Of a stretch of 64,000 nt of DNA, positions 32,520 through 43,764 are shown in pieces. A program made the position numbers and the translations under genes. Source of the DNA: Apoda limacodes. Lineage: Eukaryota; Arthropoda; Insecta; Lepidoptera; Limacodidae. Position 1 is the stretch's first letter. The number at the start of each line of letters is the position of its first letter. The notes below the pieces were generated by a model. The model was given only the letters and a program-made list of their open reading frames with translations, made no database searches and was not told the origin of the DNA. Where the stretch lies: positions 27,151,153 through 27,215,152 of the forward strand of contig OX291545.1 in the NCBI GenBank assembly GCA_946406115.1, written 5' to 3'.

Positions 32520-33555
32520 AATTATCGAACGGTATGGTATGAAAGATTATATGACGTAGTAGGTATACATTTAGCGTCACTAAGTAAGTAACTAACCTTA
32601 TTACTAGGCAATATACTTAAAAAAACTGCATTACTAGTTAGTTTGCGTTTTTTTCTATAATAGAGCAGTTCTCAATTATGAAAAAAACCGACTCACACTT
32701 GAAATCCTACTCCGATAACCTAATTTAATGCGGGTGAAACCGCGGGCAAAAGCTAGTAGTATATAACGTAATAACCTACGAGCGCTTACCCCCCTACCGT
32801 TCCTGCGCCGCTGCCGTTCTCGACGTTCGCCCCTGCGAGCAGAGACAGCTATATAGCGGTTTAAAATTTAAGAGAAATTCGAAGGTGTGCGTGAATTTCA
32901 AAAATAATGAATATAACTTGATTATTTTATCATTTTCTTTTTGACATTTTGTAACTTGACAATATAAGCTGTGGTTCTATTATAATTGCATTATGAATGA
33001 TTCAGTTATAAATACAAAACAAATAGACGGAAAATACGTCGTTAACAGCATAAAAACGTGCGAAATGTAATTTCATATATTTTTAAGTAGGTAAATATTT
33101 TGAAAAAAATATTTGAACAGGACCCTAGGTAAATACTGTCTTTATCCGAAAAATAGCATATATGTGTTGAAATGCTCTTAAATTGAATATTATTTTGGTA
33201 TTAGGTTTGTATGAGAAATTCATTGTTCGCCGCTTTTTTAAGTTTAACAAAATTCAATCCTTAATAAGGTGTGAGGAGGTACGTATTTCGTTGTTTCTTA
33301 AAATTTAAGAAGTAAGTCAGAACGTTTAACTGTGATTGAATATTTCTATTGTCAGTTTACTTCAAATTTGGGTAAATATGTTTTTCCGGACAGTAAAAAA
33401 CGATGTGTTTTGGGGTTGCTAAAAATTCAACGCCTATGGGGTAGAAAGAGGTAGCAAATTTTGTATAGGAAATCATATATGCTTATCGTGAATTCTAATA
33501 AAGCTAGATGTCACAATTGTTGAAACGTATAGTTTTTTTTTACAACTATTTTTGG
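32520..33555. other. AT-rich DNA with an RTE-like tail fragment
   Basis: The stretch 32665-32762 (cagttctcaattatgaaaaa ... gaaaccgcgggcaaaagcta) resembles the RTE-like tails at 17259 and 45025. A repeat phrase at 33420-33480 resembles 29180-29530. No gene is seen. Confidence 0.45.
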
Positions 33556-33559
33556 ACAT

Positions 33560-33790
33560 TAGGTACACACAGCGTCGTCTGGCCCCAAACTAAGCAAAGC
33601 TTGTGTTATTAATACCAGACAACGGATACAAATACACATAAATTACTTTTTTTTTTTTGTAAATACATACATATCATACATAAATACACCCAGACTCAAG
33701 ACAAACACAAATGTTTATCACATAAATGTGTTTCCGATGCGTGGCAATGTTTATGCGCAAAAAAAAAACAAATAACTGAGTAAATTATCA
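33560..33790 (+). repeat. Dispersed lepidopteran-type repeat
   Basis: It reads gtcgtctggccccaaactaa, gcaaagcttgtgttattaat, accagacaacggata, then acacccagactcaagacaaa and cacataaatgtgtttccgat. I remember this as a common lepidopteran repeat, probably SINE-like. The polymerase III head is not visible here. Confidence 0.55.
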
Positions 33791-34485
33791 TCACCGAATT
33801 GCTAAAGATTTTTAATTTGGAGCACGGTTTGATTTTGTAATGTAGACATCGTTGTTAAAAAGAAAATTAATATATAAATATTGTATGTTTTTTTTTTATT
33901 TAGATAGGTATTGTTATGTGTTGAAAATAGCAGTAGGATAATATATTTGCCAGTTTAAGATATAGTATATAATATGATATATTGTTTTCATAAATTGCAG
34001 TTCAAAAGCAGTATGTGTTAAAGATAAATAAATACTAATAATAAAACCATAAACTTTAAACTGTACGTTGCCCGCAGCAAAGGCTCCAGAGATTGGGTAC
34101 TAACAAGAATTTACTACTCGACAGTTAGCTATTCTGGTATAGATATCAAATGGGTTTATTAACTTTATTATTTGCATTATTTATAGGAATTGAAATCATA
34201 CTTTGACGTTTATTCATATTCTTTTTATCTATGATTGAAGTTTTCTTTAGGTTATACGTAAATAAAAAAATTAGTTATAATTAGATTTTATGCAAGTACT
34301 TAGTTAGTGTTTTATAGGTACCCACTTTGGAGCTTATTGAGAAAAGCCTCGAGCACTCTGAAAATGTATTCAAGTAGGTTTTACCTCTCGAGACCCATAA
34401 AAGTAACTATTAACATCCATTTTACTCCCGAATTCACGAGTCTGGCGTACTCGAGACTGTTCGCTATAAGCTCACCTTTTTATAT
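33791..34485. other. AT-rich DNA, nothing assigned
   Basis: I see no gene or named repeat. Confidence 0.4.
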
Positions 34486-34489
34486 TTTT

Positions 34490-34675
34490 GTCTAACTTTG
34501 AAGCCTCTGTCCTAATTCCTAAGCCTACTCAGTGTCTTCTCAGTGTCTCAGTGTCTCAGTGCTAAATTTCAGCTCAACTGGATAGATGCTCCATTGCGAC
34601 GTAAAGTAAGAAAGGACAAACTAACAAACTCACTTTGGTATTTGTAATATTAGTATTGACGGATAGAACAAGTTT
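34490..34675 (+). mobile_element. RTE-like 3' region
   Basis: It includes aatttcagctcaactggata, attgcgacgtaaag, and the end gtatttgtaatattagtatt, comparable to 17500-17590. A short (CAGTGTCT)n run is present at about 34529-34562. Confidence 0.55.
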
Positions 34676-35615
34676 GATTCAGTAACTTTAGATTTTGGTT
34701 AATTATGTTTAAGTTTCATAGTATACATACGACGACAGCCAAAGTACATTTTTGATACTTCCAATTTCATTCAGAAACAAAAAAAATTTCAAATAAAATA
34801 TTTTAGGTTGGCAACTGTTTATTTATTTTTCGTTTATATTGTAGTATATTTGTTGCAAATGCAAATAACTTTCTGCGTCACGTTATTTTTAACAGACATC
34901 TAAGAGATTCAAGTTAATGAATGGAACATCTTGTAACCCATGTGACGTTATCCATGATTAGCTTTATTTCCAGAAGTCCTCTTGTATTGCGTGCCTAAAT
35001 TAGCTAGCTATCCAAATATTTTATTATATTACGTAATATTGCATTTTAAATTATCATCCTATGTTTAACCGTAGGTACTTTTTATTTGGCAAAAAATTAA
35101 CCACTTTCACAACCACAAAATCAAATAGTATTAATAAGGTTACACAACACCAAATGCAATTGCAATGTGAGTATCTAAAATTATTGGTTTTTATATGAGA
35201 TAATTCAAGATTGCTACATGATTAGAGTTGGTATTGTTTACGATTGTAAGCCCTCAGAAAGGTACCTAGTAAATTAGATTGATGTTCAATGCTGAACGGT
35301 TTTCCTCAACTATTTCCACAACGTACTGGACTTATGCATGCGCTTCGAGCATATTCTTACTGCGCTAAGACAAAGTATGTAGGTATTTAAGGTTACTACT
35401 AGCTTTTGCTAATGATTTTGCCCACATGGAATTCCGTTATTGCCGTGGGACTCTTACGGGATTTCCTTGATTAAGACGTTTTTTATGGTAATCACTAAAT
35501 CTTCAGCAATACAAGTGCCAACTATCACGTATATGAGGTTGAATTAAAGCCAAAGGCATTTATACTATGGTACCTCTCTCTCATTCTTCTTACACACCTT
35601 AGAACCTAAATAACA
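34676..35615. other. AT-rich DNA, nothing assigned
   Basis: I see no gene or named repeat. Confidence 0.4.
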
Positions 35616-35621
35616 ACTTCA

Positions 35622-35740
35622 GTGTGCTTTCAGAGAAAATTCTTACCGTGGAAGCTTTGTTTGTAGAATGAGCTGTCTGCAGAAGTTTTCTCTATATTTT
35701 TTTAAAGGGTCGACATCGGGCGTGAAAAGTACCACATTAT
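35622..35740 (+). mobile_element. LINE-A internal fragment, diverged
   Basis: It matches copy 1 at about 14105-14250: gtgctttcagagaaaattct, tagaatgagctgtctgcaga, agttttctctat and aagggtcgacatcgggcg. About 35 bp around the ggactacagtatggggttc part are absent, and the tail is missing. Confidence 0.75.
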
Positions 35741-36590
35741 TAGAAAATATATAATAGTTCTGAAATATTGAAAATTTTCGACTCTTACATTAACTAAAAT
35801 TACATCGCTATCCAAACGTTGATCCATATATTAATCCAATTTTAATAAATCCATATTATTAAAATAATTTTTAAATCCAATGCAAAATAAAAGTATCTTA
35901 ACAGTAAACTATATGAGATCACTAAATATCCTTTTTTTTATGTTCGACTTTTGTTTCTTAACTATGTATGATCGTTTTTCGTACCCACTATGCAGTTTCT
36001 GACCGCCCAGAACCCCGCGTTTCGCTAGGGCAGGCTGAGGAAGACGATTGTACGTCTTGTGCACTCCTGTTATACATGCACAGTTATGCCTGTTATACGT
36101 ATTTGTGGTAGGCTACATGGTTAAAAAAGGTGAAGATAATACAGAAGATTATCTATTAATTGTAAAAAAAATGATAGTAAAGTCAGGATCCGCACAAAAT
36201 AGGGGTTTACATGTCGTTTCTCATCATACCGTTGCAACCAAAAATATTTAGTTTGAGTTGTCTTTAAAACAAGTTCACAGACATTTTACAAGCATGAATG
36301 TATATACCTATATTATAAAAACTGTATCTCTACGAGTAAATCATGTTATTAGTAATTTAGCAAGTTGAGAGAGAGTGTAAGTACATGTGTACGTAGAGGC
36401 TTTTTACAGTGTATTTTAAATAATCATTTCCTATGGTAAATCGTGCAGTCGGGTAAATCAAACAATAAGAAAGAGGGGAATCAAATAATCCAACTGGGCT
36501 GGACTGCGTAACATCGTTTTGACCTAAAAACCTCAGTGCCTAAAACTGAAAGTTGTAGGTACTTAAGCGATAATAAAGTTAGTGTCACAA
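35741..36590. other. AT-rich DNA, nothing assigned
   Basis: I see no gene. A 67-codon plus-strand frame at 36048-36251 has no motif. Confidence 0.4.
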
Positions 36591-36600
36591 CATCGACACC

Positions 36601-36625
36601 CGTATCGATATCACTGTCGATAGTC
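36601..36625. promoter_or_regulatory. Clustered TATCGATA / CGATA sites
   Basis: A perfect TATCGATA octamer at 36603-36610 is followed by tcgatag about 8 bases later. In insects TATCGATA is the DREF motif and CGATA clusters are bound by BEAF-type insulator proteins (established in Drosophila). The sites lie about 350 bp upstream of the candidate first exon. Function is inference. Confidence 0.4.
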
Positions 36626-36844
36626 ATGCTAGTATCACTATTGACAGAAAGCTTAAAGCAAACAAAATTCTCTAGATTTTTTTACGGAATAAGTATTTTT
36701 TTTTCTTTTGTTTGAAAACGAATCACAAATCTATACACCACTGACACTTTCTCTAATGGTTTTGAGTAAGCACAATTATAACTTATAAATATCTAAAAAT
36801 TAATTACCTGGCAAAAAATAGCTATTATTTTAGTTAACACGTGT

Positions 36845-36907
36845 CAGGGGCCTGATTCTTGTGCTGATAAAAATAATCTCGAATTCGAAATATGTTTAAT
36901 TGATTTA
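36845..36907 (+). repeat. Dispersed repeat, pair with 28733-28797
   Basis: caggggcctgattcttgtgc, aataatctcgaattcgaaat and atgtttaattgatttac match the reverse complement of 28733-28797. Confidence 0.75.
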
Positions 36908-36959
36908 CAAAATATCACATAATTCTATTGATGCTTAAACCTCACTTAACTAAGTCGAG

Positions 36960-37225
36960 GGGCGTTTAGCTCCGCCTTTTGAGGCGTAGGGAGGGCTGAG
37001 TGTGTGTGAGGACCGAAGAGGACAGAGGAACAGTTGCTCGAGTCGCCCTCGGCACCGCGGACTTGACGCGCGTCGCGGCGCTACAATCGCAATATCGCAA
37101 ATCACGCCAACCAACGACAGTACCTATCGGATTGCAATCTAATATTTTGGAAAGTAGTATCTACTATTTGAACATTTTTGTACTATACTTGGACAAAGAG
37201 TGCTTTTAATAAAAACAATGTACAG
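36960..37225 (+). other. Possible GC-rich first (5' noncoding) exon
   Basis: A GC-rich block (about 36955-37100, for example tgacgcgcgtcgcggcgcta) stands out from the AT-rich surroundings, as insect promoters and first exons often do. It ends with a plausible splice donor, acag then gtaacagtg, at 37225/37226. The plus-strand frame 37000-37209 has no ATG at its start and is probably not translated. If real, it would join to the coding exon at 37491. No TATA box is evident and no acceptor with a clear pyrimidine tract is visible before 37491. Confidence 0.35.
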
Positions 37226-37490
37226 GTAACAGTGATTATTTATTTTTTAATCCATTTGTAGTAGATTATTGTCAAACTGCCAGTAATGCTGATTTGCAAT
37301 CAGATACTGTGATATGTCGATGTGAAATAAATTATAGTCTTTTGCATAAAAATATTTTTAAGAATTAAAAAAAAAATGCTTGTATAACCTGTGACTATAT
37401 TCATATAACTTTAACGTGATGGTGTTAAAATGACAAACAGTAAAAAGAATTTAGTTACAAATATATTACATACAAAAGTAACGTCTGAAA

Positions 37491-37728
37491 ATGGACTTGA
37501 CGACTCGTCGTGTTCTGGATGGAACTGTTCCATTGGATTCGATTATGACGTTGAACGGAACGGAGCAGATGTGCCAGGAACAGGTGAATGGTACGGACAC
37601 TAGTGACGTCACAGGGGTGAACACGGAAGTGAACACATCGAGGAAATCCAATTTGTTTAGTATCAGAAGTTTGGTGGGGGGAGAAGAGTCTGAACGGTCA
37701 GCCGACGGTACAACCAGTTCTAATGATG
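37491..37728 (+). CDS. Candidate first coding exon of an unidentified host gene
   Basis: ATG at 37491 has A at -3 (gaaaATGg). The frame reads MDLTTRRVLDGTVPLDSI and continues through an N/T-rich stretch to RKSNLFSIRSLVGGEESERS, then TTSSNDG, where a consensus donor gatg|gtaagt falls at 37728/37729, leaving phase 1. Codon content is balanced and hydrophilic, unlike the AT-driven K/I/N frames around it, and no transposon motif is present. LFSIRSLV resembles an eh1-type motif (F-x-I-x-x-[IL]-[LV]), which in homeobox, forkhead and T-box factors recruits Groucho; this is inference from eight residues. The next exon is not found in the window, so a long intron or an exon beyond 64 kb is implied. 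An overlapping second frame from ATG 37430 is also open for 58 codons. I do not recognise the protein. Confidence 0.5.
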
Positions 37729-37729
37729 G

Positions 37730-38505
37730 TAAGTTTACCTATTCCTTTTTCAATTAATACAAGATATTTGGGATTAAAAACTTTACATTGTTGCCAAAAA
37801 ATATGTTAATGTTACGATGCTCGTATGAAACTCTAGTTGTTTTTCATACTATTCCTTGGCATTAGGCCTATAACCTAACTACAAGATTTTCACCAATAAT
37901 TTACTTGTTTTTTTTACTCAAATAATATATTTTGCGTGATATGTTTTGACTATATGTACATATATATCTAGGCCACGTAACCTATAGCCACCATATGGTA
38001 ATTAGGATATTTTAGAAACGAGGTACTTATTTATTGGAAAGAAACAAAATTTAGTTAACAACTTTTGCAACATGATGATACATTTTATAATATCTTGTCA
38101 ACTTTTAAATTATTATAAAAAAACTCAATTTTATTAAGGTAATTTTGATATTTATTTTATGGGCGGTGAGCCGATATCGTCGATGTTTTCCTTATTTTAG
38201 AGTTCATTTTTCAGTAGCAAAATATTTTTTAAAATCGGAAATTAAGTTAGTTATAGAATAGAAAGTCTATTATAGTAATTTTCTAGTTTTACACATACTT
38301 AACATTTTATGTTTTAAATTATAATTTCAATTCTACTACATGTAGACAACAAATTAAAAAAAAAATATGAAAAAAGAGAGGTTTGGAAATAATTATTTAA
38401 AGCTATGTTTTACAAATAAATAAAAACAAATACCTACAGTAATTTCTAGTTAAGTTTTTTTTTTTAATTAGTAACCTGTAATAGGGGACTGGATGGAATC
38501 CATTT
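37730..38505. other. AT-rich DNA, possibly intronic
   Basis: No exon or repeat was recognised downstream of the donor at 37729. Confidence 0.4.
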
Positions 38506-38507
38506 CA

Positions 38508-38750
38508 AAAATCGGCCAAGTGCGAATCGGACTCGTGCACGAAGGGTTCCGTACCATTAACTATAAGAACGGCAAAAAAATCACGTTTCCATACAACAAA
38601 CGTGATTTTTTTGGGGAATGGGGAGGAAATTTTCCCGATGCGGAAATATTTGTTTTATTTTAATTAATTTATTTATTTTTAAAGTAAATATATAACTTAA
38701 TATTCTGTGAATATTTCAAGCGTCTACCTGTTGCCGTTTTCAATATTTTC
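38508..38750 (+). repeat. Dispersed ggttccgtacc repeat with internal hairpin
   Basis: It begins atcggccaagtgcgaatcgg, actcgtgcacgaagggttcc, and continues like 26705-26900 (atatttgttttattttaatt, gtgaatatttcaagcgtcta). It contains a perfect 14-base inverted repeat (aaaaaatcacgttt / aaacgtgatttttt) at about 38574-38610. The 3' end is missing. Confidence 0.75.
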
Positions 38751-39080
38751 CACTGCTGGACGTTGCCTTTCCTAATAAACAATACCACACCCGGTACTCT
38801 GCCTTTCTCATTCATCCACTTCCGGCTACATTTTCAGGTCATCAGTCCACCTGGCGGGGGTGGCGACCCACAATGCTCTTACCAATCATTTGTCTGCCCC
38901 AACGACCATCGGTTCTGCAACAAATATATCCTGCCCATTGCCAATTCAGCTTGCTAAATCTGTGGTTTTCGGGCCTTCGTCGGATCGGATCACTTAATTT
39001 CTGATCATATCATTTAAACAAATCCTGTTCCATGACTCGCTCAGTAACAGGAAAATCTTCTGAACCTAGAAAACTTACAC
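38751..39080. other. Unassigned DNA
   Basis: A 64-codon plus-strand frame at 38763-38957 lies in moderately GC-rich sequence (ccacctggcgggggtggcga) but lacks motifs. It may be an old TE fragment. Confidence 0.35.
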
Positions 39081-39082
39081 CT

Positions 39083-39155
39083 TTTTTTTATATACCACTA
39101 TGGTGGCAAACAAGCTTCCTGCCCGCCTGATTGTAAGCGATCACCGCAACCTAAA
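39083..39155 (-). mobile_element. LINE-A 3' tail, short
   Basis: On the plus strand it reads as a T-run, ataccactatggtggcaaac, cgcctgattgtaagcgatca and ccgcaacct. It is 5'-truncated after about 70 bp. Confidence 0.85.
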
Positions 39156-39414
39156 TTTTTTTTTTTTTTACTTTTAAAATGTTATAATTTTTACTCATGT
39201 GCTAGGAAAGGATATGTTTATCGTATCTTGTATCTTTTTTTACAGTTGAAATTATATTACCACTTATCAAAATATTTTTGAAAAGAATAAAAATAATATT
39301 CTAATCTTTAAAATGTTAAATTATAAAGAGCTGCGACGAAAAGAAACCTCAAAACAACTACAGAGAGGAATAATGATAAATAAAACTGCCATATCTTGTA
39401 GTTTTTAATACGCT

Positions 39415-39480
39415 CAAAAATCGGCCAATTGCGAGTCGGACTCGTTACTGAACATTCCGTAACACCAAAGAATGAACGAG
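39415..39480 (+). repeat. Short ggccaagtgcgag-type repeat fragment
   Basis: aaaatcggccaattgcgagt, cggactcgttactga and attccgtaac match the head of the repeat at 38508. Confidence 0.65.
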
Positions 39481-41050
39481 AGTTCATATCTCCTATAGAG
39501 CTTACACTATGTATATGTATTATGTATATGTATTTGATTTAAGTCTGAAGCTTGTTTATCTTAACGTTTTTACGAACAACAAAAACTTTTATCTTGTACA
39601 GAGAACTACCGTAAATTTTTTACTTTTTGTTTTTTTTTCATTGTTAGAAAATACTATATAAAAACACATATTTTGTGAAAATTTTCGGCTTCTACCTATT
39701 TCGGTCTAAATGTTGAACCTACTTACTCATACTCATACTCATACTCACTGCCCTTGTGTTTTAATTTGGCACCAATTCGTTATAATAACCTAATTTCATA
39801 TTTTAATACAAGTGATCTAAGCTGCGTATTACACAGGATTTTAGCCCAAGCCGGAAGGCAAGGGCGTACCATAGCTCACGCGTTTTATACGACATTTTTC
39901 ATCACACTTGCCAAATAAAAATATAACTCGTAGCACTGACAGCAGGATAGCAAATACATTACAGAAAGAGACGCACAAAACTCTAACCCGGTAGAGTGAG
40001 TTTTTGAACGCAGCCCAGAGGGTCAGAAAAGTTCGACCAATCTGTATTTATGAATAATGCACGTACTTTTTTTTTTAGCACGTGGAAGAGTACGCACTGG
40101 CGGCACAGCCGCGATATGACTATATTTTACTGAATTAAAAAAAAAACTTAGTACAGCTATAGTAAAGAAAAAACCCCCCGTGTGTTTTATAGGCTGAATT
40201 ATGAACCTAAAAACGATGTAGTAAGAGCAAGTGTGTTAAAAATAACTATGAGGTATGTAGTTGTAGAGCGTTAAAATTAAAAATCTAACTTAAACCACTA
40301 CACAACAAATCGGTTAAATTTAGTTTTTTTTAACATTGGAGCAATATTGTAGATTATCTTATAAAAAATATTATGTAGTCAACCTGGACAATAATACATT
40401 CAAGGTTACTTTACAAAAAGGCAAAAAATGCACTACACCTTACTTCTTAAATACGTAGTAACTATTGGTGCACTATATTTAACCACTACATTACCTACAT
40501 TGGAAACACCGATGACAAACCCGATAACAAGTTTCTCTTATTGTTCTGCTTTTATTAAGCTTTTGTCTCTACATCAAAGAAGTCAATTTAAATAGAAATT
40601 TAAAATACATTTTTATAACATCTATTGATAAAGAGCTGGTTGGTTCCTCGTAAACAGGGATTAATGTTGCACTTTGAATCCCCAGGGACGCAAAGTGATT
40701 TCAATTTGGAATGTGGTGGAGATCGATCAAGAACATTGTATTAACAAGTAACTAGCTGTATAGTAAAACTTGCTGACCGCACGAAATCCAATAAAAAAGA
40801 ATAGAGAAAAAGTAAAAAATATTTGAACCGTGAAATGTATTCCGTCTTTGTAATTGTTAATTTAAATTGGTATTTATGCAAATTCTTTTTGAAAAAAAAA
40901 AAAAGTGCGTTTTCTTTAAGTAGTGATAATAAAATAAATAAATTTACTGTTCTTATTTATAAGTTACATTCATCTCTTTCCTCATAGAGGGTTAAAAAAA
41001 CTAGAGTATATTTACTCAGTCGCAAAATTATTTTACCTCGTGCGCCGTCC
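39481..41050. other. AT-rich DNA, nothing assigned
   Basis: A short (ACTCAT)n run is present at about 39722-39748. No gene or named repeat is seen. Confidence 0.4.
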
Positions 41051-41053
41051 TTT

Positions 41054-41145
41054 GAATCCCTCGCTGCGCTCCGGATTCTACCTAAGAATCTCTTGCTATG
41101 CTCGGGATTCTACTCTAGAATCCTTCGCTCCACTCTAGGTTTAAA
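41054..41145. repeat. Short palindromic units, 32-bp period
   Basis: Units gaatccctcgctgcgctccg+gattc (41054-41078) and gaatctcttgctatgctcgg+gattc (41086-41110) are each near-palindromes of 25 bp. A third, decayed unit starts at 41118. The starts are 32 bp apart. Related units occur at 41870-41920 and 20697-20756. Confidence 0.75.
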
Positions 41146-41865
41146 ATAGCACCCTCGCCGTAAAAATATTATTTTGATCCCTGTGATCCCTTAAATCTAC
41201 TATTTCATCTCGCTGGCCTCGAAAAGGCTCATTTTATCGTTTAAAATCTGCGTGGAAAAGCCTACTATATTATGTTTTTTCAATATTTTACAGAAACAAA
41301 GAAAATGAAACAATAGAAAAAGGTTGGTACTTACTACTTCATACATTTTTAGTGATCCATTCCTAACACTTTAGTTTAATTTTTAATATTATTCCATTAA
41401 AGGTAATATTTTGTTTATTGTAATTTAATAGATAATTTATTGTTGTTTGTTAAATTATAAAACACAAAAAGAATAAATAAGTTTTAAGTATATTTTTTGT
41501 TTTAAGAATTTTAAAATTGGCATGGTGTAAATTCGGAACGCACCTTAAAAAAATAAAAAGAAAAGAAACATTTATTTGGAATTACTTAGTAGTATCTACA
41601 TATACATAGTGTAAGACAATCATTTTGGTTGTTTTTACTATAAACATATTTCTTTTACTTAATAAACTTAAAGTTAATAATTAAAAAACATGAGTCACTT
41701 CACCAGTGACGTAAAATATCTAAGTTTACCGGCGAGAAATAGGTAAGTCCCTCTGAGCGTGCAATTTGATGACTACATGCAGACATGCAAAAGGTGCTCA
41801 ACATTTTTAGAGACTTATAATGTTGTTATCATCTTATCAATACTGAATTATTTTGGGTTTCGTGC
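41146..41865. other. AT-rich DNA, nothing assigned
   Basis: I see no gene or named repeat. Confidence 0.4.
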
Positions 41866-41869
41866 TTTA

Positions 41870-41925
41870 GAATCCTTCACTTTGCTCAGGATTCAATTTT
41901 TGAATCCTTCGCTTGCTTTCTACGA
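41870..41925. repeat. Short palindromic units, second locus
   Basis: gaatccttcactttgctcag+gattc (41870-41894) and gaatccttcgcttgctttc (41902 onward) are the same palindromic unit as at 41054, again 32 bp apart, immediately left of the mariner relic. Confidence 0.75.
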
Positions 41926-41956
41926 AGAGATTTAACATACACTGCGGATTAGTTCG

Positions 41957-42722
41957 AGCGATCACGAGCACCTTCGCGTGAGGGGGATAGTTTCGCGCTG
42001 GGTGCCGCACAACCTCACCGAAGCTCAGAAGCAGGCCCGTGTGGAGTGGTGCCGTGATATGATTCAAAAAGTTGAAGCAGGCTCGTCTCGGCGCGTTTAC
42101 GACATTGTGACAGGTGATTTATCCTGGATTTATCAATACGAATCAGAAACAAAGCGTCAGTTGACAGTTTAGCTGTTTCAAAATAAACCAACGCCTACGA
42201 AAGTAAAACGATCGAGAAGCGCAGGGAAAATTTTACTCACTAGTTTCTTTACTTTGAGGTGTCTGGTTTCAATTCCATTACGAGACCAAAGCAGCATCAA
42301 CGCCGAATAGTATACCACAAAATGCCTGCCAGAAGTTTTGTTTGCAACGAGCAACAAGCGACCAAACACCGGGCTGCGCGGGGTATTGCTTCACGATGAC
42401 AACGTGCCCACGCACTCTGCGCTCAAAATGAGGGACTTCCTGGACACCACACCGGTCTCAGTCCTGGGTCACCCTCCTTACAGTCCTGATCTGGCACCGT
42501 GTGATGTCTTTTTATTCCCTAAAATAAAAAATCAGCTGAAAGGGATACAGTTTTCCTCGCTAGCAGAACGCGCTAGCAGCGTTCGAAAAGGCCGAGGAAG
42601 AGGTGTCTGCGGCGGACTGGAAAAAATGCTTCGAAAATTGGTTCAGACGCATGAAACTTTGTATACAGGCTGGTGGAGAGTTCGAAAAGATTTTATTAAA
42701 ATATTTTATCCATAGACGTTAG
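41957..42722 (+). pseudogene. mariner (DD34D) transposase, N-terminally truncated and broken
   Basis: The protein is recognisable from VSRWVPHNLTEAQKQARVEW through YDIVTGDLSWIYQYESETKR, where the aspartate of TGD is the first catalytic acid (the usual following E is L). A TAG at 42170-42172 replaces the tryptophan expected after the RQLTV position; the same frame continues LFQNKPTPTKVKRSRSAGK. A corrupted stretch with a second stop follows, then KRPNTGLRGVLLHDDNVPTH and HPPYSPDLAPCD. Between the HDDN aspartate and the APCD aspartate there are 34 residues, as in classical mariners. Near 42580 the frame shifts and the C-terminus continues FEKAEEEVSAADWKKCFENW and IQAGG to a stop at 42720-42722. 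The DNA-binding N-terminus (roughly the first 110 residues) and both terminal inverted repeats are not seen. Confidence 0.9.
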
Positions 42723-42724
42723 TT

Positions 42725-43760
42725 TTTTAGTTTCTCACGTACATAGATTCGGCTACTTATATCTGTACCTACTCTCGTAGGCTGCATGTATTAGAGAGAA
42801 AGAGACAGTAATTCACTAAACTAGGACACTTTTATTCTGATTTTGATTCCTTTTATCCGAATTGAGAGTACCCACGGTAATAAATTTTTTTCGCAGGGAT
42901 AATAGTACCACACTATTTGATCACGCCGCAATGAATCAGCGGCTTGAGCTGAAAGTACAGATGAGAAATAGTAGGAATGGCATGACTAACGTGATTTTAT
43001 TCAGTAGGTATACACGTGAGTTTACTATATTTCACGTAGTTTTCAAAAGTATTAAATAGCAGGTGGCGCTGCTTTTCCTAGTATGAAAAATTTAGGCTGC
43101 GGCTCTCCACCCAGAGAGACAAAGAATATTTGGAGCCTTCTTAGAATAATTTTACTTTCTGGTGTAGCCGTAAAATCCTACGGTCATCACCAAATCGTGC
43201 ACGGGCGAAGCCACAGGTAAAAACAAGTATCTATTTATATATGCATTGTTAAATAACATGTAGTACATCATAGAGCCTGTTATAGTAAGTATCCAGCTTG
43301 CCCCATACCGCCTCGTGCCGTCTCCGCGTGACGTCAGGGCCCTCGCCCTAACTACTTGCTTCCGGAACTAAATTGGACTACAAGTCGGTAATCGATTTGC
43401 AGCGATAAATTCTAATAGAAGGGTTGTGTTTCACCGAGGCAGGTGAACTTGTACGTAGGAAATAAGAACATTGAACATTTATAACACCCAAGCTATTTAA
43501 AAAATCATAGTTTATCGGTACAGGTAAACCTGCACCAGGTTCTAGAGTGTGCAACAACAAATAACGGTGGCGACTCTTGCTTTTATGTACAATCCGCTCA
43601 TGTAGGATTCATATACTAAACGTTCTATGTGACGCGCAATGTACGGCATATGAACAACAGTCGCGTAAGATGCGACAGAGGACCTTGATACTGTTACTTA
43701 ATAATCCTGTAACTTTCCGATCTTACAAGATTCTTAATTTGATAAAAACTGGTTTATTGG
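42725..43760. other. Mostly unassigned DNA with an RTE-like tail fragment
   Basis: The stretch 43090-43225 (gcggctctccaccc ... cgtgcacgggcgaagccaca) resembles degraded RTE-like tails. A GC-rich patch at 43285-43370 is unassigned. No gene is recognised. Confidence 0.4.
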
Positions 43761-43764
43761 TGTA

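Noticed and set aside
37466..37651. Minus-strand 61-codon frame opposite the candidate exon
   Set aside because: It overlaps the better-supported plus-strand frame and lacks splice or motif evidence.
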